From Burkholderiaceae bacterium (GTDB taxonomy: Bacteria; Pseudomonadota; Gammaproteobacteria; Burkholderiales; Burkholderiaceae_C), in the NCBI GenBank assembly GCA_024235955.1, contig JACKLJ010000001.1, forward strand, positions 853,501 through 917,500: 64,000 nt of DNA, in the 5' to 3' direction. The translations under genes were made by a program, and so were the position numbers. Below are positions 8,496-16,645 of this stretch, piece by piece; position 1 is the first letter of the stretch, and every line of letters begins with the position of its first letter. The notes under the pieces were generated by a model. The model was not told the DNA's origin and did no database searches. It saw only the letters and a list, made by a program, of their open reading frames with translations.

Positions 8496-9152
8496 TCAGA
8501 ACTCGGCGTCCAGCTCGTCGATCTCGTCGGGCTCCAGCTTGGCCGCCGCCACCCATTCCTGCATCGCAGGCAGTTCCATCACGTGCTTGCAGTAGGCGGT
8601 GCAGGCCTTGTCCAGCGCCACGTCGTAGGTCAGGAAGCGGGTGACGACGGGGGCGTACATGGCATCGGCCAGGCAAGGCCGCTTGCCGAACAGGTAGGGG
8701 CCGCCGTACGTCGCCAGGCATTCCTTCCAGATCGCCAGCACCCGGTCGATGTCGGTCTGGGCACGCGACCAGACCTTGAAGCCGGGGAATCTGGCCTTGA
8801 GGTTCATCGGCAACGCCGAGCGCAGCGAAGCGAAGCCGGAGTGCATTTCGCCGCACACGGCCCGGCAGTGCGCGCGCGCCTTGATGGCGTCCGGCAGCAG
8901 ACCCGCCTTGGGCTTGATTTCGTGCAGGTACTCGCCGATGGCCAGCGTATCCCAGACCTTGATGCCGTTGTGCTGCAGCGACGGCACCAGCATGGACGAC
9001 GAGAGCAGCAGGATCTCCGCCTTCATGGCAGGGTCGTCCGGCGGAATGACCTTCTCGGTGAAATCCAGGCCCGCGAACTTGGCCATGAGCCAGCCTCGCA
9101 GCGCCCAGGCACCGTAGTTCTTGCTGCTGATCGTGAGAACGGCTTTGCTCAT
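8496..9152 (-). CDS. Glutathione S-transferase family protein
   Basis: The 218-residue protein has an N-terminal thioredoxin-like domain (LTISSKNYGAWALRGWLM; the family usually has a Ser or Cys near here for glutathione thiol activation). The loop MLVPSLQ with the cis-proline precedes IGEYLHE, and a helical C-terminal domain includes KRPCLADAMYAPVVTRF. Start 9152 is preferred over the longer frame to 9197 because AGGAG lies 8 bases upstream. The activity is probably glutathione-dependent conjugation or isomerisation in the cytosol, with substrate unknown. It is divergent from phaZ, and about 140 bp between the starts can hold both promoters. Confidence 0.8.
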   Translation of the reverse strand: MSKAVLTISSKNYGAWALRGWLMAKFAGLDFTEKVIPPDDPAMKAEILLLSSSMLVPSLQHNGIKVWDTLAIGEYLHEIKPKAGLLPDAIKARAHCRAVCGEMHSGFASLRSALPMNLKARFPGFKVWSRAQTDIDRVLAIWKECLATYGGPYLFGKRPCLADAMYAPVVTRFLTYDVALDKACTAYCKHVMELPAMQEWVAAAKLEPDEIDELDAEF

Positions 9153-9289
9153 GGTGTTGCTCCTAGGGCACAGATGCACCAGCAAGGCGCGTGCCATGTG
9201 TGCCTCGAAGTCCTGGTGGCGGTATCGGCAGCGATCTGGCCCGCAATTTGCCTGTGCAACCGGGTCAGGTCGCCACGATCGGGATCACC

Positions 9290-10516
9290 ATGCTCTACAA
9301 TGCCTATCAACTCCAGTCCGACCTGCTTTCGCCCATGCGCTTGCTGGCTCAGGGCACCAGCGCCGCGACGTGGTGGCACAACACCGAGCGCACCCTGATC
9401 CGCAGCCTGTCGGCGGTCAGCGACGTGCTGGCGCGCATGCGCCTCACGCACACCCGGCCTGCGTATGGCATCGACCAGGTCGAAGTGGCCGGGCGCATGG
9501 TGCCGGTGGTCGAGGAGCAGGCTTTTCGCACGCCGTTCGGCACCCTGCTGCATTTCCGCAAGGAGGGTGTCGCCGACCAGCCGCCAGTGCTGCTGGCGGC
9601 GCCGCTGTCAGGCCATTTCGCCACCTTGCTGCGCGAGACGGTCCGCACGCTGCTGCAGGACCACGACGTCTACATCACCGACTGGCACAACGCGCGCGAC
9701 GTGGCCCTGCGGCATGGCGCGTTCGGGCTGGACGACTACGTCGGCCACATGATCGGCTTCATCGACGCGGTGCATCAGGATTCGGGCGGCCAGCCCGTGC
9801 ACGTGGTCGCCGTCTGCCAGCCCTGCGTGGCGGCGCTGGCGGCCTGCGCCGTCATGGCGGAGGACGGCCACGAGGCGCAGCCGCGCACGCTGACCCTGAT
9901 GGCCGGCCCGGTGGATTGCCGCGTCAACCCGACCGAGGTCAACCGGCTCGCCGTGGAAAAGCCGGTCGAGTGGTTCGAGCGGCACCTCATCAGCCATGTG
10001 CCGCTGCCCCATGCCGGCTTCATGCGCCGTGTGTACCCCGGGTTTGTCCAGCTGACGGCGTTCATGAGCATGAACCTCGAGCGCCACGTCAAGTCGTTCG
10101 AGGACATCTACCACCACCTGTTCAACGGCGAGGTCGAGAAAGCCGACGCGATCCGTACTTTCTATGAGGAGTACCTGGCGGTCAACGACCTGCCGGCGGA
10201 GTTCTACCTGGAGACCGTCAACAAGGTCTTCCAGACCTACGACCTTCCCCGCGGCGTGCTGACCTACCGCGGCCGCACCGTGGACCCCGCTGCCATCCGC
10301 AGGACCTGGCTGTTCACGGTGGAGGGCGAGCGCGACGACATCTGCTCGGTGGGCCAGACGGTGGCTGCGCATGACCTGTGCGCCAGCGTGCGTCCCTACA
10401 TGAAGAACCACCACATCCAGACCGGTGTCGGCCACTACGGCGTCTTCAGCGGCCGGAAATGGAGCCAGCAGATCTACCCCCGCGTGCGCGAGACGATTCA
10501 CGCCAGCCTGGGCTAA
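9290..10516 (+). CDS. phaZ: Intracellular polyhydroxyalkanoate (PHB) depolymerase
   Basis: Mobilises carbon stored as amorphous PHB granules. The 408-residue protein has the intracellular depolymerase N-terminus MLYNAYQLQSDLLSPMR, and the nucleophile motif VCQPC with Cys176 in place of the usual lipase-box serine, as is typical of the PhaZ1 class. The C-terminal GVGHYGVFSGRKW carries the expected catalytic His. There is no signal peptide, consistent with cytosolic action. ATG 9290 is chosen because homologous proteins begin exactly there; the longer frame to 9191 overlaps the GST promoter. A strong hairpin follows its stop. Confidence 0.93.
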   Translation: MLYNAYQLQSDLLSPMRLLAQGTSAATWWHNTERTLIRSLSAVSDVLARMRLTHTRPAYGIDQVEVAGRMVPVVEEQAFRTPFGTLLHFRKEGVADQPPVLLAAPLSGHFATLLRETVRTLLQDHDVYITDWHNARDVALRHGAFGLDDYVGHMIGFIDAVHQDSGGQPVHVVAVCQPCVAALAACAVMAEDGHEAQPRTLTLMAGPVDCRVNPTEVNRLAVEKPVEWFERHLISHVPLPHAGFMRRVYPGFVQLTAFMSMNLERHVKSFEDIYHHLFNGEVEKADAIRTFYEEYLAVNDLPAEFYLETVNKVFQTYDLPRGVLTYRGRTVDPAAIRRTWLFTVEGERDDICSVGQTVAAHDLCASVRPYMKNHHIQTGVGHYGVFSGRKWSQQIYPRVRETIHASLG

Positions 10517-10523
10517 GGGGACG

Positions 10524-10555
10524 GCCGGCGCGGTCGGGCGCCAGACCGCGCCGGC
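10524..10555. terminator. GC-rich hairpin between convergent phaZ and the CBS gene
   Basis: A 12-bp perfect stem (GCCGGCGCGGTC pairing with GACCGCGCCGGC) around an 8-base loop fills the space between the two stops. There is no clear T-run on either side, so it may be a bidirectional but weak terminator or an mRNA 3' stabiliser. Confidence 0.55.
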
Positions 10556-11014
10556 TTACTGCTCAACTTCCTTGGCGTCTTCCTCGGGCCAGTCGCGAAT
10601 GTAGGCCTTGAGCATGCGGTTCTCGAAGTTCTGGCTGTCCACCACGGCCTTGGCCACGTCGTAGAAGCTGATCACGCCCATCAACTGGCCGCCGTCGATC
10701 ACCGGCAGGTAGCGCGCGTGCCGGTCGAGCATCATGCGGCGCACCTCGTCCATATCGGTTTCCAGCGTGCAGATCAGCGGGCCCGGGTCCATCGCGCGGT
10801 AGACCGAGGTGGTGCCGAAACTGCCGCCGTTGCGCACCGCCGCCTCGATCACCTCGCGGAAGGTGAGGATACCCACCACGCGGCCGTGCGACATCACCAC
10901 CAGCGAGCCGATGTCCTTTTCGGCCATGAGCTGGGCGGCATGCGCCAGGCTGTCTTCCGGGGTAATGGTGAAAAGGGCGCTGCCCTTGAGGCGCAAGATG
11001 TCGCTGACTCGCAT
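10556..11014 (-). CDS. CBS-pair domain protein
   Basis: The 152-residue protein consists of two CBS motifs (residues about 8-60 and 75-135), each with the typical HAAQLMAEKDIGSLVV or RRMMLDRHARYLPV core, and nothing else. CBS pairs bind adenosine nucleotides and act as energy sensors; stand-alone proteins often regulate partners in trans. The start MRVSDILRLKG at 11014 is chosen over an upstream extension because it begins directly at the first CBS repeat. It is divergent from the sulfhydrylase gene. Confidence 0.82.
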   Translation of the reverse strand: MRVSDILRLKGSALFTITPEDSLAHAAQLMAEKDIGSLVVMSHGRVVGILTFREVIEAAVRNGGSFGTTSVYRAMDPGPLICTLETDMDEVRRMMLDRHARYLPVIDGGQLMGVISFYDVAKAVVDSQNFENRMLKAYIRDWPEEDAKEVEQ

Positions 11015-11139
11015 GCTGTACTCCGTCGCCACCCTCGGGCGGCGCTGTGGCCAACGAATATAGCCCACAAATGGCCCACAATCGACGGGATACCCCGCTG
11101 CGGCCCCAGGCCCTGCGGGGTCAGACCCAAGGAGACCCC

Positions 11140-12450
11140 ATGCCCGGTTACGCCGATCCCGGCTTCGACACCCTCGCCCTGCACGCCGGCGCGCAGCCCG
11201 ACCCCGCCACCGGCGCGCGAGCCGTGCCGATTCATCTGACGACCTCGTTCGTATTCGAATCCAGCGACCACGCAGCCGCGCTGTTCAACCTGGAGCGCTC
11301 GGGCCACGTCTACAGTCGCATCAGCAACCCCACCAACGCGGTGCTGGAGCAGCGCATCTCGGCGCTGGAAGGTGGCATCGGCGCCATCACCACCGCCAGC
11401 GGCCAGGCGGCGCTGCACCTGGCCGTGGCCACGCTGATGGGGGCCGGCGGCCACATCGTGGCCAGCACGGCGCTGTACGGCGGCAGCCAGAACCTGCTGC
11501 ACTACACGCTGCGGCGCTTCGGCATCGAAACCACCTTCGTCAAGCCGGGCGACCTGGACGGCTGGCGCGCCGCCATCCGCCCCAACACGCGGCTGCTGTT
11601 CGGCGAAACCGTGGGCAACCCGGGTCTGGACGTGCTCGACATCCCCGCCGTGGCGCAGATCGCGCATGAGGCCGGCGTGCCGCTGCTGGTGGATTCCACC
11701 TTCACCACGCCCTACCTGCTCAAGCCCTTCGATCACGGCGCCGACCTCGTCTACCACTCGGCCACCAAGTTCCTCTCCGGCCACGGCACCGTGATCGGCG
11801 GGCTGCTGGTCGATGGCGGCAGCTTCGACTGGGACAGGAGCGGCAAGTTTGCAGAGTTGACCCAGCCCTACGACGGCTTCCATGACATGGTGTTCAGCGA
11901 GGAAAGCACGGTGGGCGCCTTCCTGCTGCGCGCGCGTCGCGAGGGCCTGCGCGACTTCGGCGCCTGCATGAGCCCGCACAGCGCCTGGCTGATTCTGCAG
12001 GGCATCGAGACGCTGCCGCTGCGCATGGAAAGGCACATCGCCAACACCGAGCAGGTGGTGCGCTTCCTGGCCGAGCACCCGTTCGTGGCCAAGGTGAGCC
12101 ACCCGCTGCTGGAGTCGCACCCCAGCCACGCGCTGGCGAACCGGTTGCTGAAGCACGGCGCCAAGGGTGCCGGCAGCGTGTTCAGCTTCGACATCAAGGG
12201 TTCGCGCGAGCAGGGGAAGGCGTTCATCGAGGGGCTGAAAATCTTCAGCCATCTGGCCAACGTGGGCGATTGCCGCAGCCTGGTCATCCACCCGGCCAGC
12301 ACCACCCATTTCCGCATGAGCGACGAGGCGCTGGCCGGTGCCGGCATCGGGCCCGGCACCATCCGCCTGTCCATCGGGCTGGAGGACGCCGCCGACCTGA
12401 TCGACGATCTGAAACGCGCGCTCAAGGCCGCCGAGAAAGCGGGGGCCTGA
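11140..12450 (+). CDS. metY: O-acetylhomoserine (or O-succinylhomoserine) sulfhydrylase
   Basis: A PLP enzyme of the Cys/Met metabolism family that makes homocysteine from an activated homoserine and sulfide. The 436-residue protein has the substrate loop YSRISNPTNAVLEQR, the PLP-stacking region TTASGQAALHLA, and the Schiff-base lysine Lys210 in SATKFLSGHG. Length favours MetY (about 430) over MetZ (about 400), but acyl specificity cannot be read from sequence. Start ATG 11140 has GGAG 5 bases upstream. The alpha/beta hydrolase follows after 2 bp and is likely co-translated. Confidence 0.88.
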   Translation: MPGYADPGFDTLALHAGAQPDPATGARAVPIHLTTSFVFESSDHAAALFNLERSGHVYSRISNPTNAVLEQRISALEGGIGAITTASGQAALHLAVATLMGAGGHIVASTALYGGSQNLLHYTLRRFGIETTFVKPGDLDGWRAAIRPNTRLLFGETVGNPGLDVLDIPAVAQIAHEAGVPLLVDSTFTTPYLLKPFDHGADLVYHSATKFLSGHGTVIGGLLVDGGSFDWDRSGKFAELTQPYDGFHDMVFSEESTVGAFLLRARREGLRDFGACMSPHSAWLILQGIETLPLRMERHIANTEQVVRFLAEHPFVAKVSHPLLESHPSHALANRLLKHGAKGAGSVFSFDIKGSREQGKAFIEGLKIFSHLANVGDCRSLVIHPASTTHFRMSDEALAGAGIGPGTIRLSIGLEDAADLIDDLKRALKAAEKAGA

Positions 12451-12452
12451 CC

Positions 12453-13259
12453 ATGAAGATCAACGTCAACGGCGCCGACATCTACGCCTACACCGGCGGC
12501 AAGACCTTCAACCCGGAGCAACCCACCGTGGTGTTCATTCACGGGGTGTTGAACGACCACAGCGTCTGGATCCTGCAGACGCGCTACCTGGCCCACCACG
12601 GCTGGAACGTGCTCGCCATCGATCTGCCAGGCCACGGCCGCAGCGGCGGCAAGCCGCCGGAAACGGTGGAGGAGGCGGCCGACTTCGTGCTTGCGCTGCT
12701 GGCGGCCATGGGCGCGGAGCAGGCGGCGCTGGTGGGTCACAGCTTCGGCTCGCTGATCGCGCTGGAGGCGGCAGCGCGCGCACCGGCGCAGGTGAGCCAC
12801 CTGGCGCTGGTGGGCACCGCGTATCCGATGAAGGTCTCGCCAGCGCTGCTGGAAGCCTCGGTCCAGGCGCCGGAGAAGGCCATCGCCATGGTCAACACCT
12901 TCTCGCACAGCACGCTGTGCCCGCCGCCCTCGGCACTGGGGCCGGGCACCTGGCTGTACGGCGGCTCCAGGGCGCTGATGCGGCGCGTGCTGGCCAGCAA
13001 CCCCAAGGTCAATGTGTTCTTCACCGGCTTCAAGGCCTGCGACAGCTACGCCGGTGGCGAGCAGGCCATGCCCGCGGTGCATTGCCCCACGCTGTTCCTG
13101 ATCGGCCGCCACGACCAGATGACGCCGCCCAAGTCCGCCAGGGCACTGGCCGGTCATGCCCGGCTGGCCAAGGTGGTGGAAGTGAACGCCGGCCATTCGC
13201 TGATGACCGAGGCGCCCGACGAGGTGCTGTTCGCGCTGCGGGATTTCCTGCGCAACTGA
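12453..13259 (+). CDS. Alpha/beta hydrolase
   Basis: The 268-residue protein has the oxyanion-hole segment VVFIHGVLNDHSVW, the nucleophile elbow GHSFGS with Ser97, an acid in LFLIGRHDQMTPP and the catalytic His in VNAGHSLMTEAPDE. All four elements of an esterase or lipase-type hydrolase are present. It begins two bases after the metY stop, so the pair forms an operon, but no direct metabolic link is evident. The substrate is unknown and there is no signal peptide. Confidence 0.85.
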   Translation: MKINVNGADIYAYTGGKTFNPEQPTVVFIHGVLNDHSVWILQTRYLAHHGWNVLAIDLPGHGRSGGKPPETVEEAADFVLALLAAMGAEQAALVGHSFGSLIALEAAARAPAQVSHLALVGTAYPMKVSPALLEASVQAPEKAIAMVNTFSHSTLCPPPSALGPGTWLYGGSRALMRRVLASNPKVNVFFTGFKACDSYAGGEQAMPAVHCPTLFLIGRHDQMTPPKSARALAGHARLAKVVEVNAGHSLMTEAPDEVLFALRDFLRN

Positions 13260-13331
13260 TCCGCTGCGGCGCCGCCCCACCCGATGCCGGCGGGCCCGCA
13301 CGGCGACTACCGGCTTGGCTTCGAACCACGT

Positions 13332-14639
13332 TCAGGCTGGCGGGTTGCTATTTTTAGGAGAGCTGCCTGCGCCCGCTGATATTGGGCTGGAGCCACTTTT
13401 TATTGTCGAAGTCCGGTGCCGGGAATGCAGCAGGTCGGCCACCGTCAGCCGGTCCAGCAGCGGGCTGTTCCACCAGCCGTCCAGGGCCGGGTCCGGCGTG
13501 AGCAGCAGCTGTTCGATCAGGGGCTTGAGCCGCTGCTGGCCCGGCTGCAGCAGCAGCACGTAGCGCGGTTCCTCGTTCTCGGTGTGGGTGTCCAGCCGGC
13601 CGACCCAGTCCATCGTCTCGAGCGCGCCCATCACCGGCTGGACCTGCAGCGTGTCCACGCGCAGCTGCGCGGCCAGCTGCGGCAGCGTCAGCCCGCGTGC
13701 CTGCGTTTCGCGCTCGCGCGCCAGCGCCTGCAGCACCTCGGTGGCGAGCTGGAATTCCCAGCCCGGGCCGCCCCCGCGGCGGGCCACGCCGGTCAGCAGG
13801 CTGGGCAGGTAGGCCGCGATCACCGCGCCGAACAGCACGATCAGCCATGAGAGGTGGATCCACAGCAGCAGGATCGGCACCGTGGCAAACGCGCCGTAGA
13901 TGAGCGAATAGGTGGGCACGCGCGACAGGTACAGCCCCAATCCCCACTTGGCCACGCCCAGGCACACGGCGACGAACAGGCCGCCGGCCAGTGCGTGCCG
14001 CCACTTCACCGGCGTGTTGGGCACGAAGCGGTACAGCAGCGTGACGCCGAAGGTCATCAGCAGGAACTGCGTGGTGTTCAGCGCCAGGTTGGCGCCGCCG
14101 CCGATGTTGGGCAACCAGCCGCGCGAGGCCGTGAGCACGTAGGAGGTGATGGCCAGGCTGCCGCCCAGCACCAGCGGGCCCAGCGTGAGCGCGGCCCAGT
14201 ACACCAGAATGCGCTGGCCGAGCGGGCGGTGGGTGGTCACGCGCCAGATGTCGTTGAGCGTGTGGTCGATGGTCAGCACCAGCGACAGCGCGGTGACGAA
14301 CAGCACCACCAGGCCCACGGCGCCCAGCTCGCTCGCCTTGGTGGCGAACTGGGTCATGTAGTCGAGCACGTTGGCAGAGATGCTGGGCGGGATCAGGCTG
14401 TTGACCAGCCAGCTTTCCAGCGCCTCCCGAAACTTGGCAAAGATCGGAAAGGCGGTGAACACCGAGGCCACCACCGCGAAGAACGGCACCAGCGCCAGCA
14501 TGGTGGTGAAGGTGAGCGCGCTGGCCGTGAGGCCCAGCCGGTCCTGCCGGAAGCGCTCCCACAGCGTGGCGGCCGTGGGCAGCACCGGGAAGTCCGTGAG
14601 GTCCTGGATGAACTGCTGGGCGCGCGCCACGATCTGCAT
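13332..14639 (-). CDS. YihY/virulence-factor-BrkB family inner-membrane protein with a repeat-derived C-terminal tail
   Basis: The 435-residue protein has six hydrophobic segments in residues about 40-275, and family hallmarks such as RLGLTASALTFTTMLALVPF and RFVPNTPVKWRHALAGG. It was once misnamed RNase BN. A cytoplasmic C-terminal region (about 300-410) resembles a winged helix (LTLPQLAAQLRVDTLQVQPV). The start MQIVARAQQF at 14639 begins just before the conserved region; a longer frame to 14882 would overlap the divergent DUF2069 gene. The final stretch of about 20 residues (PISAGAGSSPKNSNPPA) is encoded by repeat copy A2 and looks like an acquired tail. The transport role is unknown. Confidence 0.82.
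   Translation of the reverse strand: MQIVARAQQFIQDLTDFPVLPTAATLWERFRQDRLGLTASALTFTTMLALVPFFAVVASVFTAFPIFAKFREALESWLVNSLIPPSISANVLDYMTQFATKASELGAVGLVVLFVTALSLVLTIDHTLNDIWRVTTHRPLGQRILVYWAALTLGPLVLGGSLAITSYVLTASRGWLPNIGGGANLALNTTQFLLMTFGVTLLYRFVPNTPVKWRHALAGGLFVAVCLGVAKWGLGLYLSRVPTYSLIYGAFATVPILLLWIHLSWLIVLFGAVIAAYLPSLLTGVARRGGGPGWEFQLATEVLQALARERETQARGLTLPQLAAQLRVDTLQVQPVMGALETMDWVGRLDTHTENEEPRYVLLLQPGQQRLKPLIEQLLLTPDPALDGWWNSPLLDRLTVADLLHSRHRTSTIKSGSSPISAGAGSSPKNSNPPA
13345..13402 (+). repeat. Family A dispersed repeat, copy A2 (overlaps a 3' coding end)
   Basis: Shows TTGCTATTTTT, then AGCTGCCTGCGCCCG, then GGGCTGGAGCC. It lies inside the last codons of the YihY-like gene on the opposite strand. 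Confidence 0.85.
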
Positions 14640-14679
14640 GGCCGGTATGATGCCACCGCGCTTTTTCGAGCCCTTGACG

Positions 14680-15099
14680 ATGCCTGATGCTCCTGCTTCC
14701 CTGCCGCCCGGTGTGGCCCTGACCCGCGCCGTGGCCGTGGCCAGCCTGCTGGCGCTGATCGCGCTCGGCCTGGCCTGGGAGCTGTGGCTGGCGCCGGTGC
14801 GCCCCGGCGGTTCCTGGCTGGCGCTCAAGGTGCTGCCGCTGGTGCTGCCGCTGCCGGGGCTGCTCAAGCTGCGCCTGTACACCTACCGATGGGTGGCGCT
14901 GTTCATCTGGCTGTACTTCGTCGAAGGCGTGGTGCGCGCGGCGGGCGACCGCGCGCCGTCGTCCTGGTATGCGCTGGCGGAAGTGGTGCTGGTGCTGATC
15001 CTGTTCGCGGCCTGCGCCGCCCACGTGCGGCTGCGGCTGGCGCGCGCCAAGGCAACGGCGCCGGCGCCTGGCCCCACCCCTCACCCCGAACGTTCATGA
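14680..15099 (+). CDS. DUF2069 membrane protein
   Basis: A small integral membrane protein of 139 residues with about four hydrophobic segments (VALTRAVAVASLLALIALGL, then the KVLPLVLPLPGLLKLRLYTY region, then FIWLYFVEGVVRA and EVVLVLILFAACAAHV). The pattern including YRWVALFIWLYFVEG is characteristic of DUF2069. It starts at ATG 14680, divergent from the YihY-like gene with 40 bp between starts. Function is unknown; the family is common in betaproteobacteria. The flavoprotein gene follows 58 bp downstream. Confidence 0.75.
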   Translation: MPDAPASLPPGVALTRAVAVASLLALIALGLAWELWLAPVRPGGSWLALKVLPLVLPLPGLLKLRLYTYRWVALFIWLYFVEGVVRAAGDRAPSSWYALAEVVLVLILFAACAAHVRLRLARAKATAPAPGPTPHPERS

Positions 15100-15157
15100 G
15101 CGCGCCGGGCCGTTCCCAAGCGCGAATCCCGCAGCGCGCAGCGCGGAGGGTGGTCCC

Positions 15158-16573
15158 GTGAGCGCTGCCCTGCTGGAAGACCTGCGCCGCATCTGCGGCC
15201 CCGCCAACCTGCTCGTGGGCGGCGACCTCTCGGCCTACGAACACGACTGGCGCCGCCGCATGCGCGGCCGCGCGCTGGCGGTGGCGCTGCCCGGCAGCAC
15301 GCAGGAGGTGGCCGAGGTGGTGAAGGCCTGCCAGCGCCACCAGGTGGCGATCGTGCCGCAGGGCGGCAACACCGGGCTGGCGGTGGGCTCGGTGCCGGAT
15401 GTCAGTGGCCGCCAGCTGGTGCTGAGCCTGCGCCGCATGGACAAGGTGCGCGCCATTGACGCGGCCAACGGCACCGTCACGGTGGAGGCCGGCTGCATCC
15501 TGCAGAACCTGCAGCAGACCGTGGCCGACGCCGGCCTGCTGTTCCCGCTCAGCCTGGCGGCAGAGGGCAGCTGCACCATCGGCGGCAACCTGGGCACCAA
15601 CGCGGGCGGGACCGGCGTGCTGCGGTACGGCAATGCGCGCGACTTGTGCCTGGGTCTGGAGGTGGTCAACGCGCAGGGCGAGGTGTGGGACGGCCTTTCG
15701 GGCCTGCGCAAGGACAACACCGGTTACGACCTGCGCGACCTGTTCATCGGCAGCGAAGGCACGCTGGGCGTGATCACCGTCGCCACGCTGAAGCTGTTTC
15801 CGCTGCCGGCGGCGCAGCTCACCGCCTGGGCGGCCGTGCCCAGCCTGCAGGCGGCGGTGGACCTGCTGGGCCTGGCGCAGGCGCAGCTGGGTGCGGCGCT
15901 CACCGGTTTCGAGGTGATGAACCAGTTCTCGCTCGGCCTGGTGGCCCGGCACTTCCCCGACCAGCGCGTGCCGCTGTGGCAGTCGTCACCCTGGTGTGTG
16001 CTGCTGGAAGCCAGCGACGCCGAGGGCGAGGCCCACGCGCGCGCGCGCTTCGAGGCGCTGCTGGAAGCCGCCATGGCCCAGGGCAGCGTGCACGACGCCG
16101 TGCTGGCCGAGAGCCTCGCGCAGGCGCGCCAGCTCTGGCACGTGCGCGAAAGCATCCCGCTGGCGCAGAGCCAGGAGGGGCTGAACATCAAGCACGACAT
16201 CAGCGTGCCGATCTCGCGCATCCCGGCTTTCGTGGCCGAGACCGATGCGCTGCTGGCGCGCGAGGTGCCGGGCGTGCGGCTGGTGGACTTCGGCCACCTG
16301 GGCGACGGCAACCTGCACTACAACGTGCAGGCGCCGGAAGGCGAGGCCGCGGGCGACTTCCTGATGCGCGAGGAAAAGCGCATCAACACCCTGGTGTTCG
16401 ACGCGGTGATGCGCCACAGTGGCTCCATCTCGGCCGAGCACGGCATCGGCAGCCTGAAGGCCGAGCAGCTGGTGACCTACAAGTCGCCCGTGGCGCTGCA
16501 GATGATGCGCGCCATCAAGCAGGCGCTGGACCCGCAGGGGCTGCTGAACCCGGGGCGGGTGCTGGCGGACTGA
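15158..16573 (+). CDS. FAD-binding oxidoreductase, GlcD/D-2-hydroxyacid dehydrogenase type
   Basis: A 471-residue flavoprotein of the vanillyl-alcohol-oxidase fold. The N-terminal FAD domain has VPQGGNTGLAVG and GNLGTNAGGTGVLRYG, which wrap the FAD pyrophosphate. The C-terminal FAD-oxidase domain includes VDFGHLGDGNLHYNV and SGSISAEHGIGSLK, with the conserved substrate-side histidines. The family oxidises D-lactate, D-2-hydroxyglutarate or glycolate and passes electrons to the quinone pool or an ETF. Without GlcE/GlcF neighbours, D-2-hydroxyglutarate or D-lactate is more likely than glycolate. GTG 15158 gives the standard N-terminus. Confidence 0.85.
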   Translation: MSAALLEDLRRICGPANLLVGGDLSAYEHDWRRRMRGRALAVALPGSTQEVAEVVKACQRHQVAIVPQGGNTGLAVGSVPDVSGRQLVLSLRRMDKVRAIDAANGTVTVEAGCILQNLQQTVADAGLLFPLSLAAEGSCTIGGNLGTNAGGTGVLRYGNARDLCLGLEVVNAQGEVWDGLSGLRKDNTGYDLRDLFIGSEGTLGVITVATLKLFPLPAAQLTAWAAVPSLQAAVDLLGLAQAQLGAALTGFEVMNQFSLGLVARHFPDQRVPLWQSSPWCVLLEASDAEGEAHARARFEALLEAAMAQGSVHDAVLAESLAQARQLWHVRESIPLAQSQEGLNIKHDISVPISRIPAFVAETDALLAREVPGVRLVDFGHLGDGNLHYNVQAPEGEAAGDFLMREEKRINTLVFDAVMRHSGSISAEHGIGSLKAEQLVTYKSPVALQMMRAIKQALDPQGLLNPGRVLAD

Positions 16574-16586
16574 GCCCGCCGTTTTT

Positions 16587-16645
16587 CAAGCCTTTTCGGC
16601 CGCCAGCCCTTGCGTGGCGGGCGCAGCCAGCTCTTACTTGGATAG
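16587..16645 (-). repeat. Family A dispersed repeat, copy A3
   Basis: Between the flavoprotein stop and the VWA gene. The VWA stop codon and last few codons lie inside this copy. The core is slightly diverged (GAGCTGGCTGCGCCCG). Confidence 0.75.
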
